DNA of 27,845 bases from Candidatus Aminicenantota bacterium (GTDB lineage Bacteria > Acidobacteriota > Aminicenantia > Aminicenantales > UBA4085), in assembly GCA_003154255.1 (NCBI GenBank), contig PMCY01000243.1, positions 20,239 to 48,083 of the forward strand, written 5' to 3'. This document shows, piece after piece, positions 1 to 7,981 of this stretch. The notes under the pieces were generated by a model. The model saw only the letters and a program-made list of their open reading frames with translations. It was not told the DNA's origin and ran no database searches. Made by a program: the position numbers and the translations under genes. Numbering within the stretch: position 1 is the stretch's first letter; every line of letters starts with the position of its first letter.

Positions 1-360
1 TTCGCCATGGTCAAAGGCGACCTGGCCGGAGCGTTGATGGGGACGGCGGCGGGAATTGTCGCCGACGCCTTCTCCCTGGGTGTCTTTGGAGTCAATGGTG
101 TCGTTCTCACCGCCGTCGGATTTCTGGCCGGATGGATCTCGAGGCGCATCAATGTCGTATCCCCGGCACGCTCATTCCTCTTCATCGGGCTCCTCTCGGC
201 GTTTGAACTGGCCGTCCGGGTGAGCCTGATCGCCTCGATCCTGGCCGAACCCGCGCCTTGGGATCAGGGTCGTCTCCTTCTGCACCCCCCCGTTATGGGC
301 CTGGCCGGAGCGGTGGCCTTCGCCCTTTTCCGCCGGATACGGAAAGCCTATGTGCGCTGA
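1..360 (+). CDS. mreD: Rod shape-determining protein MreD, 3' part
   Basis: This is the C-terminal part of a small integral membrane protein; the frame is open from the first base, so the start lies upstream of the window. MreD is an inner-membrane subunit of the elongasome that works with MreB, MreC, PBP2 and RodA. About 119 residues are visible, with several hydrophobic stretches (around Gly-Ala-Leu-Met-Gly, Val-Val-Leu-Thr-Ala and Phe-Leu-Phe-Ile-Gly) and a basic C-terminus (Arg-Arg-Ile-Arg-Lys). MreD is poorly conserved in sequence, so the call rests mainly on hydrophobicity and on its place directly before mrdA and rodA. Its stop overlaps the mrdA start by 11 bases, which indicates translational coupling. 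An in-frame ATG at 7 is unlikely to be the true start because it would leave a truncated protein. Confidence 0.75.
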   Translation, partial: FAMVKGDLAGALMGTAAGIVADAFSLGVFGVNGVVLTAVGFLAGWISRRINVVSPARSFLFIGLLSAFELAVRVSLIASILAEPAPWDQGRLLLHPPVMGLAGAVAFALFRRIRKAYVR

Positions 361-2155
361 CCGGATCTACGAAGACCTGAGCCCGCTGCGGAAGCGGTCC
401 CGGATTGTCTGGCTGGCGATTGAGATCGCCTTCGCCGGACTGGTTTTCTTCTACTGGAAAATCCAGGTCCTGGATTACAGGAAATACTGGGCCCAGGCTG
501 AGGCCAACCGGACGCGGGAGATTGCCCTGCCCGCTCCCCGCGGCGTCCTGACCGACCGCACGGGGAAGATCCTCTTAGCCGACAACCGGGCCTCGTTCAA
601 AGCGTCTTTCATCCGCGAAAATACCAAGGATTTCGAAGGCTCGATCCGGGAAGCCGGCCGCCTCCTGGATCTGGACCCGGCCATCATTAGGGAGCGGATC
701 GAGAAATATCGCAGCCTTCCGGCTTTCCGCTCGATCGTGGTCAAGGACGAGTTGAGCCTCAAGGAAGTGACGCTGATCGAAGCCCGCCGCGGCGAACGCC
801 CCGAGCTCATCGTCGAGACCGAGCCCAAGCGTCTCTATCCCTTCGGCGCTTTCGCCGCCCATGCCCTGGGCTACCTACAGGAGCTCACTCCGGACGAGTT
901 GCGCACCATTTACAAGGGCCGCCGGGCCGGAGACATGGTCGGAAAATCCGGCGTCGAGGCCACCTATGAAAACGATCTCGTCGGCCGGGAAGGTCAGCTT
1001 GTCGAGGTCGTCGACAGCATCGGACGGAAGCGTTCGGAGCGGGAGAACGTCGAGCCGAAGCCGAGCCCGGGCCTGCGCCTGACCCTGGATTTCGATCTTC
1101 AGGCCAAGGCCCAGGATTTGCTCAAGGGAAAGGAAGGGGCGGTGGTCGTCCTGTCGCCGCAAACGGGCGAAATCCTGGCTTTGGCCAGCTCGCCGACCTT
1201 CGACCCGAACAAGTTCATCAATCGATTCACGCCCGAGGAATGGGTCGGTTTGATCGCCAGCCCCGATAAGCCCCTGCTCAACCGGGCGGTTCAGGGCCTT
1301 TACTCGCCCGGGTCGACGTTTAAAATCGTCATGGCCACGGGCGGCCTGGAGTCGGGCGCCATCACCGCTGCGACCTCGTTCTTCTGCGGCGGGAAGATCG
1401 AGATTTACGGGCACGAATTCTCCTGCATGGGGTCGCATGGGGCCCTGACCCTGCCCGACGCCATCCGCTTTTCCTGCAACATCTTCTTCTACAATGTCGG
1501 ACGGCGCATGGGCATCGAAACCATCGCCGATTATGCCCGCCGCATGGGCTTGGGCCGGAAGACTGGGATCGATATTCCAGGCGAAGCGACCGGCCTCGTC
1601 CCCACCCCGGAATGGAAAAAGAAAACTCAGAAGGCGGTCTGGTTCCCGGGCGAAACGATCTCCGTGGCCATCGGGCAGGGCCCCCTCCAAGTCACGCCCC
1701 TGCAGATCGCCGCCGTTACGGCGGTCGTCGCCAACCGCGGCCGGGCCATCATCCCTCACTTTTTGGCCGGGGAAACCGCGCCGGCGGGGACGGACGCGGA
1801 CCCGGGCCTGTCCGCGGCGAACGTGGAGCAGGTCGTCGAAGGCATGTGGCGGTCGGTCAACGCCGGGGGTTCGGGACAAGGCGCCCAGGTGCAGGGATTC
1901 GAAGTCTGCGGCAAGACGGGATCGACCCAGACCATGAGCCGGGAGCAGGCCGATCGCATCTCCGCCCAATCGAAACAGCGCAAGACCCATTCCTGGTTCA
2001 CCGGCTTCGCTCCGCGCAACGACCCCCAGATCGTGGTCAGCGTCCTGATCGAATTCGGCGGCTTGGGCGGCGCCACCGCCGCGCCCGTGGCCAAAGAACT
2101 TTTCGGCATCTATAAGGATAAATATGCTCGATCGCATCCATCCGCGGGAAATTGA
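350..2155 (+). CDS. mrdA: Penicillin-binding protein 2 (peptidoglycan transpeptidase of the elongasome)
   Basis: This is a class B PBP that cross-links new peptidoglycan during lateral wall growth, working with RodA. The 601-residue length is typical. A short cytoplasmic N-terminus (Arg/Lys-rich) is followed by one membrane anchor near residues 19-37. The dimerisation domain has the usual Pro-Arg-Gly-x-Leu-x-Asp-Arg motif near residue 62. All three transpeptidase motifs are intact: Ser322-Thr-Phe-Lys325 with the acylated serine, Ser375-Cys-Asn377, and Lys522-Thr-Gly524. The start overlaps the mreD end and the 3' end overlaps rodA by 32 bases, so the three genes are one operon. PBP2 is chosen over FtsI because of the mreD/rodA context and the N-terminal pattern. 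No disabling change is visible. Confidence 0.96.
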   Translation: MCADRIYEDLSPLRKRSRIVWLAIEIAFAGLVFFYWKIQVLDYRKYWAQAEANRTREIALPAPRGVLTDRTGKILLADNRASFKASFIRENTKDFEGSIREAGRLLDLDPAIIRERIEKYRSLPAFRSIVVKDELSLKEVTLIEARRGERPELIVETEPKRLYPFGAFAAHALGYLQELTPDELRTIYKGRRAGDMVGKSGVEATYENDLVGREGQLVEVVDSIGRKRSERENVEPKPSPGLRLTLDFDLQAKAQDLLKGKEGAVVVLSPQTGEILALASSPTFDPNKFINRFTPEEWVGLIASPDKPLLNRAVQGLYSPGSTFKIVMATGGLESGAITAATSFFCGGKIEIYGHEFSCMGSHGALTLPDAIRFSCNIFFYNVGRRMGIETIADYARRMGLGRKTGIDIPGEATGLVPTPEWKKKTQKAVWFPGETISVAIGQGPLQVTPLQIAAVTAVVANRGRAIIPHFLAGETAPAGTDADPGLSAANVEQVVEGMWRSVNAGGSGQGAQVQGFEVCGKTGSTQTMSREQADRISAQSKQRKTHSWFTGFAPRNDPQIVVSVLIEFGGLGGATAAPVAKELFGIYKDKYARSHPSAGN

Positions 2156-3215
2156 CTGGGTTCTGATCGGACTGCTCCTGGTCAATTCGGCCATCGGACT
2201 GGTCCTCGTCCAGAGCGCTTCGCATTTCCTTCACGGCGGGTTCGCCGTCAGGCAGGCCGTCTGGATTCTGGCCAGCCTGATCCTCCTGTTTCTGCTCCTG
2301 ACGGTCGATTACAAGATCCTGATGGGCTTTGTCCCCTACATCTATGTCTTCCTCTTTTTGGTCCTGCTGGTCATCCTTGTCCTGGGCAAGGCCGAGCGCG
2401 GGGCCAAGAGCTGGGTCGGGCTGGCTTTCATGGGCGGCCAGCCGTCCGAACTGGCCAAAGTGGTGGTCATCCTCATGCTGGCCCGGGTTTTCGCCGAGTT
2501 CAAATCGAGGTATGTCACGGCCGCGGCGACGGTCCTGAGCGGCGCCGTGACGGCCGGACCCCTGCTTCTCATCGCGCTCCAGCCCGATCTCGGGACGGCT
2601 TTGAGCATTGCGCCTCTTTGGCTGGGCAGCCTGGTTCTGGCCGGATTGAACCGCCGCACCCTTGTCATCATTCTCATCGCCGTCGTTGTCCTCTCGTTCT
2701 TCAGCTGGCAATTCCTGCTGAAGGACTATCAGAAGACGCGTTTAAAAACGATCATCAACCCCCTCCAGGATCCGCGCGGATCGGGCTATCATGTCCTGCA
2801 GTCGAAGATCGCCATCGGCTCGGGCGGCGTCGTCGGCAAAGGATTCATGAAGGGAAGCCAGAGCCAGCTCCGTTTCCTGCCCGCCCGCCACACTGATTTC
2901 ATCTTCTCCGTGCTGGGGGAGGAGTTCGGCTTCCTGGGTGTCTGCGTCGTTCTGGGGGCCTATTTCCTGCTTTTGGCCCGCATCTTCCGGGCCGTCGGCC
3001 AGACGCGGGATAGGGCGGGCCTCTATATCGTCTTCCTCTGCGGCTGCATGGTGACCGTTCCCTTCATGGTCAACGTCCTGATGATCATCGGGCTTTTCCC
3101 GGTGACCGGGGTGCCCATCCCCCTTCTGAGTTACGGAGGATCGTCCCTGCTCTCCACGTACCTGGCCGTAGGTCTCGTCCTCAACGTCAAATTGCGGCGG
3201 TTCGCTTATGTCTGA
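2124..3215 (+). CDS. rodA: SEDS-family peptidoglycan glycosyltransferase RodA
   Basis: RodA is the polytopic inner-membrane glycosyltransferase that polymerises lipid II and pairs with PBP2. The 363-residue protein starts with the family-typical pattern Leu-Asp-Arg..Asp-Trp before the first helix. It carries about ten hydrophobic segments and ends with the SEDS signature Gly-Val-Pro-Ile-Pro-Leu-Leu-Ser-Tyr-Gly-Gly-Ser-Ser near residues 328-340. The Leu-Gly-Glu-Glu-Phe-Gly-Phe motif before the last helices is also present. An AAGGA Shine-Dalgarno site lies a few bases before the ATG at 2124, inside the mrdA end, which supports this start despite the 32-base overlap. RodA is preferred over FtsW because of the adjacent mrdA and mreD and because there is no division-cluster context. 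Confidence 0.96.
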   Translation: MLDRIHPREIDWVLIGLLLVNSAIGLVLVQSASHFLHGGFAVRQAVWILASLILLFLLLTVDYKILMGFVPYIYVFLFLVLLVILVLGKAERGAKSWVGLAFMGGQPSELAKVVVILMLARVFAEFKSRYVTAAATVLSGAVTAGPLLLIALQPDLGTALSIAPLWLGSLVLAGLNRRTLVIILIAVVVLSFFSWQFLLKDYQKTRLKTIINPLQDPRGSGYHVLQSKIAIGSGGVVGKGFMKGSQSQLRFLPARHTDFIFSVLGEEFGFLGVCVVLGAYFLLLARIFRAVGQTRDRAGLYIVFLCGCMVTVPFMVNVLMIIGLFPVTGVPIPLLSYGGSSLLSTYLAVGLVLNVKLRRFAYV

Positions 3216-5736
3216 TGCGGCGCTGACGGCCGTCGAAAAACCGTCCCGCTATGCGGGAGGCGAATGGAACGCCGTCCGCAAGGATCCGGCTTCCGTGCGT
3301 TGCCGCGTCGTCCTGGCTTTCCCGGATCTGTACGAGATCGGCATGTCCTATCTCGGGCAGAAGATCCTCTATGACCGGGCCAACGCCCGGCCCGATGTCC
3401 TGGCCGAGCGGGTCTTCGCGCCCTGGCCGGATTTCGAACTCGCTTTGCGGGCCGCCGGCGAGCCCTTGCGTTCGCTGGAGAACCAGACCCCGCTCGCCGA
3501 GTTCGATATCATCGGCTTCTCGCTCCTGTACGAGCTGAACGACAGCAACATCCTGACCATTCTGGACCTGGGCGGAATTCCGTTCCGGCCCGCGGCCCGG
3601 AGTCCGGAACATCCGCTTGTCCTGGCCGGGGGACCGGCCGCATTCAACCCGGAGCCGCTGGCCGGGATTTTCGACGCCTTCTTCCTCGGAGACGGTGAAG
3701 AGGGTTTTCTGGAGATCTGCGACGCCTGGGCGACGTCAAAGCGCGACGCCCGGAGCCGGGCGGATCGCCTGGCTTCCTTGGCCGAAATTCCCGGCGTGTA
3801 CGTCCCGTCCCTCTATAAAGCCTTCCGCCCCGGCGGATCGCCTCTCCTGGTGGTGCGGCCCGAAGAAGGAAGCCGGGCCCCGGCCGTCGTCCACAAACGC
3901 GTTCTGGCCTCTTTCGGCCATTCGGCCTTCCCCGAACAGATTATCGTACCCAACCTTCAGGCGGTCTTCGACCGGGTCGCCGTCGAAGTGGCCCGGGGCT
4001 GCCCGCAGAAATGCCGTTTTTGCCAGGCCACCAACCTTTATGCGCCGTACCGGGTCAAGGACCCCGGTTGCGTCATCGACGCCGTGCGCAATAGCGTAGA
4101 GGCGACGGGCTACGAGGATGCCTCGCTTTTCGGACTGTCCGTTGGCGATTATCCCTATCTGGAGCCCGTCGTGGAACAGCTTATGGCTTCTCTGGCACCC
4201 CGCCGCGTCTCGTTGTCGCTTTCTTCGCTGCGGCCGAAACGGCTCTCCGCGGAGATCGCGGAAACGATCACCAAGGTCCGCAAAACCGGCTTCACCCTGG
4301 TTCCCGAGGCGGGCACGGAGCGGCTTCGCCGGGTGATCAACAAACCCGTCGAGGACAAGGACCTCTGGGAAGCGGCCGATCACGCCTTCCGCCGCGGTTG
4401 GCGGCTCCTTAAGCTGTATTTCATGATCGGTCTGCCGACCGAGACCGACGAGGACGTGGATGCCATACCGGTCCTGGTACGCGAGCTTTCCGCCCGGGGC
4501 CGGGCGATCCTGGGCGGGCCGCCGCGCATCCATGTCAGCCTCTCCTCATTCATTCCCAAGCCGCACACGCCTTTTCAGTGGGTGGCCATGGAGACGCCTG
4601 AACGGCTTCTGGAGAAACAGCACCGCGTCCGGGCGGCTCTAGGGCGGGACCGCTCCGTGGAAATCAAGACCCAGGACGTGCGCGTTTCCGTTTTGGAGGC
4701 CATCTTTTCCCGGGGAGATCGGCGCCTCGGCGCCGTTCTGGAGGCGGCCTGGAAAGAAGGCGCCCGCTTTGACGGCTGGAACGAACATTTCCGGGTCGAT
4801 ATATGGGACCGCGCTTTGGCCGGATGCGGCGTCGACCCCAAGGACTACCTGGGCCGGCTGGAGCCGGATGCCTTGCTGCCGTGGGACCATATCGCCTCGG
4901 GCGTAGGCCGCTCTTTTTTAAAGGCCGAGCTGGGCCGGGCCCTGCGGGCCGAGCCGACGCCGGCCTGCACTGATCGATCCTGCGAGACATGCCGGGGCTG
5001 TGATTACGCGGAGACGTTCGAGAGGGATTATTCCGCTCGTGTCGAGAAGATTCCGCCGCAAGCGGGGCCGGCGGATGCCGCAAAAAGCGCTGTCCCTCTC
5101 CGCTACGGCGTCGTCTATGAAAAAATCGGGCGATTCCGCTATCTCGGCCATAATGATCTGGTCAATGCCTTGCAGCGTGTATTCCGTAGGGCCGGCATCG
5201 AGATCCTCTATTCGGAGGGATTCCATCCCAAGCCGCTGATGTCCTTCGGCCCGGCCCTGCCCCTGGGCATGGAAGGGAAGGCGGAGTTCTTCGAATTCAA
5301 ATCAAAGGCTTGCCTGGACCCCGGAGCGTTTCTGGGGCGGGCCAACATCTCGGCGCCGCCGGGCCTGCGGTTCCGCTCGGTCGCCCCCATCCCCGACGGA
5401 GCCCCGTCCTGGATGGGGCGCCTGCGGGAGGCCGTCTACACATTCGATCTGAAAGGTGCGGGCATCGTGGCCACGGAGGCGCTTCTGAAATCATTCGATG
5501 AACCCGGCATCCAGGCCGAAGCCGGGGAGTGGCTGAAGGAAGCCGCGTACGAACAGGACGGGGAGCGGCTGCGGCTGAGGGTGGCGATTCGGGCCCAGAA
5601 GATCCCCCGGCCGCAGGACCTCCTCCGGCGTGTCCTCGGATGCGACAAGGCGGTTTATCACATGATCCGGGAGTCCTTCCTTTTCGAAGGGGATGGGCCT
5701 CCTCCGATTGACACAAACGATCGGAATCCTGTATAA
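3208..5736 (+). CDS. Fused B12-binding-type radical SAM protein (TIGR03960-like) and DUF2344 (TIGR03936-like) domain
   Basis: This 842-residue protein fuses two modules often encoded by neighbouring genes. Residues 1 to about 600 resemble the TIGR03960 radical SAM family, with a cobalamin-binding-like N-terminal half and the iron-sulfur motif Cys265-x3-Cys269-x2-Cys272 (context Gly-Cys-Pro-Gln-Lys-Cys-Arg-Phe-Cys). Residues from about 629 to the end resemble TIGR03936/DUF2344, with the hallmarks Arg-Tyr-Leu-Gly-His near the start and Ser-Glu-Gly-Phe-His-Pro-Lys-Pro. Between them lies a second cysteine cluster, Cys587-x4-Cys592-x2-Cys595-x2-Cys598. The reaction is not known to me; the family often sits by rng (RNase G), which is absent here. 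The start overlaps the rodA stop by 8 bases, so it is co-transcribed with the cell-shape genes. The family call is firm and the function is open. Confidence 0.9.
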   Translation: MSDAALTAVEKPSRYAGGEWNAVRKDPASVRCRVVLAFPDLYEIGMSYLGQKILYDRANARPDVLAERVFAPWPDFELALRAAGEPLRSLENQTPLAEFDIIGFSLLYELNDSNILTILDLGGIPFRPAARSPEHPLVLAGGPAAFNPEPLAGIFDAFFLGDGEEGFLEICDAWATSKRDARSRADRLASLAEIPGVYVPSLYKAFRPGGSPLLVVRPEEGSRAPAVVHKRVLASFGHSAFPEQIIVPNLQAVFDRVAVEVARGCPQKCRFCQATNLYAPYRVKDPGCVIDAVRNSVEATGYEDASLFGLSVGDYPYLEPVVEQLMASLAPRRVSLSLSSLRPKRLSAEIAETITKVRKTGFTLVPEAGTERLRRVINKPVEDKDLWEAADHAFRRGWRLLKLYFMIGLPTETDEDVDAIPVLVRELSARGRAILGGPPRIHVSLSSFIPKPHTPFQWVAMETPERLLEKQHRVRAALGRDRSVEIKTQDVRVSVLEAIFSRGDRRLGAVLEAAWKEGARFDGWNEHFRVDIWDRALAGCGVDPKDYLGRLEPDALLPWDHIASGVGRSFLKAELGRALRAEPTPACTDRSCETCRGCDYAETFERDYSARVEKIPPQAGPADAAKSAVPLRYGVVYEKIGRFRYLGHNDLVNALQRVFRRAGIEILYSEGFHPKPLMSFGPALPLGMEGKAEFFEFKSKACLDPGAFLGRANISAPPGLRFRSVAPIPDGAPSWMGRLREAVYTFDLKGAGIVATEALLKSFDEPGIQAEAGEWLKEAAYEQDGERLRLRVAIRAQKIPRPQDLLRRVLGCDKAVYHMIRESFLFEGDGPPPIDTNDRNPV

Positions 5737-5737
5737 A
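5708..5737 (+). promoter_or_regulatory. Sigma70-like promoter for the acyl-CoA dehydrogenase gene
   Basis: A perfect TTGACA at 5708-5713 is followed after an 18-base spacer by TATAAA at 5732-5737. Both boxes lie in the last codons and stop of the radical SAM gene, about 50 bases before the next ATG. This gives the downstream gene its own transcription start, separate from the cell-shape operon. Confidence 0.7.
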
Positions 5738-5787
5738 AGAGTACGTTTGGACGCGGCAAAGGACTTTCGAGAAAAGAGAGGAGCCCC

Positions 5788-6939
5788 ATGATCGACTACA
5801 CCCTGACCGAGGAGCAGAAAGCCCTCCAGGAGATGGCCCGCGATTTCGCCCTGAACGAAATGCGCCCGGTGGCCGCGAAATATGACCAAAGCCATGATTT
5901 CGCCTTCGATGTCATGAAGAAGGCCTTCGACGCGGGTTTTCTGACCAGCAACATTCCCGAAGCCTACGGCGGGGGGGGACTTTCCAATCTGGACCTGGCC
6001 ATCATCAGCGAAGAGTTGGCGGCCGGCTGCGCCGGCCTGTTCACCAGCATGATGGCTTGTTCCCTGGGAACAACGCCCATCGTTCAATTCGGAACGGAGG
6101 AGCAGAAAAAAAAGTTCCTGGCCCCTACCTGCCGGCGCATGACTCTGGGCGCCTATGCCCTGACCGAACGGGAAGCGGGCTCCGACGCCGGGGCGGTCAA
6201 AACCAAGGCCGTCAAAGCCGGCGATCATTACATCATCAATGGATCCAAGTGCTTCATCACCAACGGCGGCGTGGCCGGACTCTACACGGTCTTCGCCAAT
6301 ACCGCCCCCCACAAGGGCGCTCGCGGCGTCAGCGCTTTCATCGTCGAGCGCGAGACACCGGGGATTTCTATCGGCAAGGTCGAGGACAAGATGGGCCAGC
6401 GGGCCTCCAACACCGCCGAGGTGTATTTCGAGGATGTCAAGATCCCGGCGGCCAACCTGCTCGGCCGCGAGGGCCTTGGCTTCATCATCGCCATGCGCAC
6501 GTTCGACACGACCCGAGCCTCCGTCGGCGCGGCCGCCCTGGGCATCGCCAAGGCTGCTCTGGAATACTCGGTGGCCTATTCCAAGACGCGCCGGACATTC
6601 GGCAAAGCCATTGCCTTGTATCAGGCCACCCAATTTAAAATCGCCCAGATGGCCATGGAGCTTCAAGCCGCCCGCCATCTGGTCTGGCATGCCGCTTGGC
6701 TTTCCGACCAGGGTCTGCCCAACGGCAAGGAGTCGGCCATGGCCAAGTGCTTCGCTTCGGATATCGCCATGGCCGCGGCCAGCGAAGCCATTCAGATCCA
6801 CGGCGGCTACGGATATATGCGCGATTATCCGGTGGAAAAACTTCTCCGGGACGCTAAACTCCTGCAGATTTACGAAGGGACGAACGAGATCCAAAGGCTG
6901 GTCATCGCCCATGAGGTGATCGGGCCGGTCAAAGATTAA
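5788..6939 (+). CDS. Acyl-CoA dehydrogenase (short/medium-chain type)
   Basis: This flavoenzyme oxidises acyl-CoA to trans-2-enoyl-CoA and passes electrons to electron-transferring flavoprotein, in fatty-acid or amino-acid breakdown or, in some anaerobes, butyryl-CoA metabolism. The 383-residue length is standard. Signature 1 reads Ala-Leu-Thr-Glu-Arg-Glu-Ala-Gly-Ser-Asp around residues 124-135. The mid-domain has Phe-Ile-Thr-Asn-Gly. The C-terminal signature Tyr-Pro-Val-Glu-Lys-Leu-Leu-Arg-Asp-Ala-Lys is followed by Tyr-Glu-Gly-Thr-Asn-Glu-Ile-Gln-Arg, where Glu363 sits at the catalytic-base position of the short- and medium-chain enzymes. A GAGGAG ribosome site precedes the ATG. No etfAB or thiolase gene is nearby, so the substrate cannot be fixed. 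The gene seems functionally unrelated to the operon before it and has its own promoter. Confidence 0.94.
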   Translation: MIDYTLTEEQKALQEMARDFALNEMRPVAAKYDQSHDFAFDVMKKAFDAGFLTSNIPEAYGGGGLSNLDLAIISEELAAGCAGLFTSMMACSLGTTPIVQFGTEEQKKKFLAPTCRRMTLGAYALTEREAGSDAGAVKTKAVKAGDHYIINGSKCFITNGGVAGLYTVFANTAPHKGARGVSAFIVERETPGISIGKVEDKMGQRASNTAEVYFEDVKIPAANLLGREGLGFIIAMRTFDTTRASVGAAALGIAKAALEYSVAYSKTRRTFGKAIALYQATQFKIAQMAMELQAARHLVWHAAWLSDQGLPNGKESAMAKCFASDIAMAAASEAIQIHGGYGYMRDYPVEKLLRDAKLLQIYEGTNEIQRLVIAHEVIGPVKD

Positions 6940-6965
6940 TGGCCGCGTTTCCCGGATGGTCGCGG

Positions 6966-6998
6966 AATAAAAAAGGGAAATTCTGCGAATAGCCTTTC
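6966..6998 (-). terminator. Probable rho-independent terminator after the exbD-thioredoxin pair
   Basis: Read on the minus strand, an imperfect hairpin (AAAGG / CCTTT outer arms, ATTC / GAAT inner arms, small internal loop) leads into CCC and a run of six T. It lies just past the stop of the thioredoxin-fold gene, between two converging genes. The stem is weak, so confidence is moderate. Confidence 0.45.
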
Positions 6999-7014
6999 TT
7001 CGGGCGGGGCCGCG

Positions 7015-7491
7015 CTAGCGGCGGAGAAGCGCGGCCAGGTCCTCTTCCATGGAGCGGGCCGGCGTCTCAACGATCCGGCCGATCTCCCGGCCGTTCAGGA
7101 AGACGACAAAAGTGGGGAGCTTGTCGATGGCCCGACCTTCGGGGATGAAACGGGACCGCTCGGCCTTGTCGCGGGGGATAGCCGTATAATTCACCTGAAG
7201 CAGGGGATTGTCGGCCAAGTCCAGGATCTTGAAGAGGGCCGGGACGTGGGCTTTTGAATCGGAGCACCACGAGCCGAAGTATGTTTCGATCAGGACCGGA
7301 TCCCCGGTCTTCTTCAGTGTTTCGACCGCCTCCGGCTTAGGCTGGTAGACGGCCATGATCGCTTCCCAATCGGCCAGCGCGGATAAGATCTGGGAGCGGC
7401 TGACGGGACCGCTCAAATCAGCGGGGAGGAAAGCGGAGACGAAGGCCGTCGTCAGCGCGACGCCCGTGATGAGAACGATACGACGGACCAC
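7015..7491 (-). CDS. Exported thioredoxin-fold protein with a single cysteine (Cys-x-x-Ser)
   Basis: The 158-residue protein starts at a GTG with Val-Arg-Arg and a hydrophobic N-terminal segment (about residues 4-22), suggesting export or a membrane anchor. A thioredoxin fold follows: beta-strand Asp-Pro-Val-Leu-Ile-Glu, then Gly-Ser-Trp-Cys76-Ser-Asp-Ser79-Lys at the active-site position, and the conserved cis-proline loop Lys-Leu-Pro-Thr-Phe-Val-Val-Phe. The second active-site cysteine is replaced by serine, so ordinary two-cysteine disulfide exchange is not possible; a monothiol or binding role is more likely. It follows exbD by 22 bases and is probably co-transcribed with it. The ribosome site (GAAGG) sits very close to the GTG, so the exact start is less certain. 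The substrate is unknown. Confidence 0.8.
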   Translation of the reverse strand: MVRRIVLITGVALTTAFVSAFLPADLSGPVSRSQILSALADWEAIMAVYQPKPEAVETLKKTGDPVLIETYFGSWCSDSKAHVPALFKILDLADNPLLQVNYTAIPRDKAERSRFIPEGRAIDKLPTFVVFLNGREIGRIVETPARSMEEDLAALLRR

Positions 7492-7513
7492 GGCCTTCGT
7501 CGGGAAGGGGCTG

Positions 7514-7903
7514 TTAATCGGTAAAGTATTCGGGGATCAGGCCGAGGGTTTCGGCCCCCGCCCCTTTGCACACATCAATCAGTTCGACGACCTTGAGGAA
7601 TGAGGACCTGGCGTCGGCCCGCAGGAAGATGGTCTTGTCGGAGCGGGTCGAATAGAGGCGGCGCAGTTCCTCGCCGGCCACTTTGAGATCCGCGTAGGGA
7701 GTCTGGTTGATCTTGACCGTGTCGTCTTTCTGCAGGGTGACGATAATCAGGCCGACGGGCTGGCCGCCGGACGTGTCGGATGAGGTTTCAGGGAGCTTGA
7801 CGTCGATGCCTCTCTGGACGAGGGGCGTGATAACCATGAAGATGATGAGAAGGACGAGGAGCACGTCGCACAAAGGGACGACATTGGGTTCAGCTTTCGC
7901 CAT
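7514..7903 (-). CDS. exbD: ExbD/TolR-family biopolymer transport protein
   Basis: ExbD and TolR couple the proton motive force to TonB-dependent uptake or to outer-membrane constriction, together with ExbB or TolQ. The 129-residue protein has a very short cytoplasmic N-terminus and one membrane helix at about residues 9-27 carrying the proton-channel aspartate (Asp13 in Pro-Leu-Cys-Asp-Val-Leu-Leu-Val-Leu-Leu). The periplasmic domain follows, with the typical Val-Lys-Leu-Pro motif after the helix. An AAGGAGG ribosome site lies just before the ATG, and a near-consensus promoter lies upstream. No exbB/tolQ or tonB gene is adjacent, so the partner must be elsewhere. ExbD and TolR cannot be told apart from this sequence alone. 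Confidence 0.88.
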   Translation of the reverse strand: MAKAEPNVVPLCDVLLVLLIIFMVITPLVQRGIDVKLPETSSDTSGGQPVGLIIVTLQKDDTVKINQTPYADLKVAGEELRRLYSTRSDKTIFLRADARSSFLKVVELIDVCKGAGAETLGLIPEYFTD

Positions 7904-7936
7904 AATGGCCTCCTTCGAGAGTCCTTAGGGAAAAGT

Positions 7937-7965
7937 ATTTTATGCCATCTTCCTCGGCCTGTCAA
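7937..7965 (-). promoter_or_regulatory. Near-consensus sigma70 promoter for exbD and the thioredoxin-fold gene
   Basis: On the minus strand, TTGACA (7960-7965) and TAAAAT (7937-7942) are separated by exactly 17 bases. Initiation would fall near 7930, leaving a leader of about 27 bases with a strong AAGGAGG site. It lies in the 78-base gap after cstA, so exbD need not rely on cstA read-through. Confidence 0.75.
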
Positions 7966-7981
7966 AGGATTTCCGCCGCGA

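Noticed and set aside
5971..5978. Run of eight G in the acyl-CoA dehydrogenase, possible phase-variation tract
   Set aside because: The frame is intact, it encodes a Gly-rich segment common in this family, and a metabolic enzyme is an unlikely phase-variable gene.
5491..6912. A 473-codon minus-strand frame opposite the acyl-CoA dehydrogenase
   Set aside because: It has no domain pattern and also runs into the radical SAM gene; the plus-strand enzyme has all its signatures.
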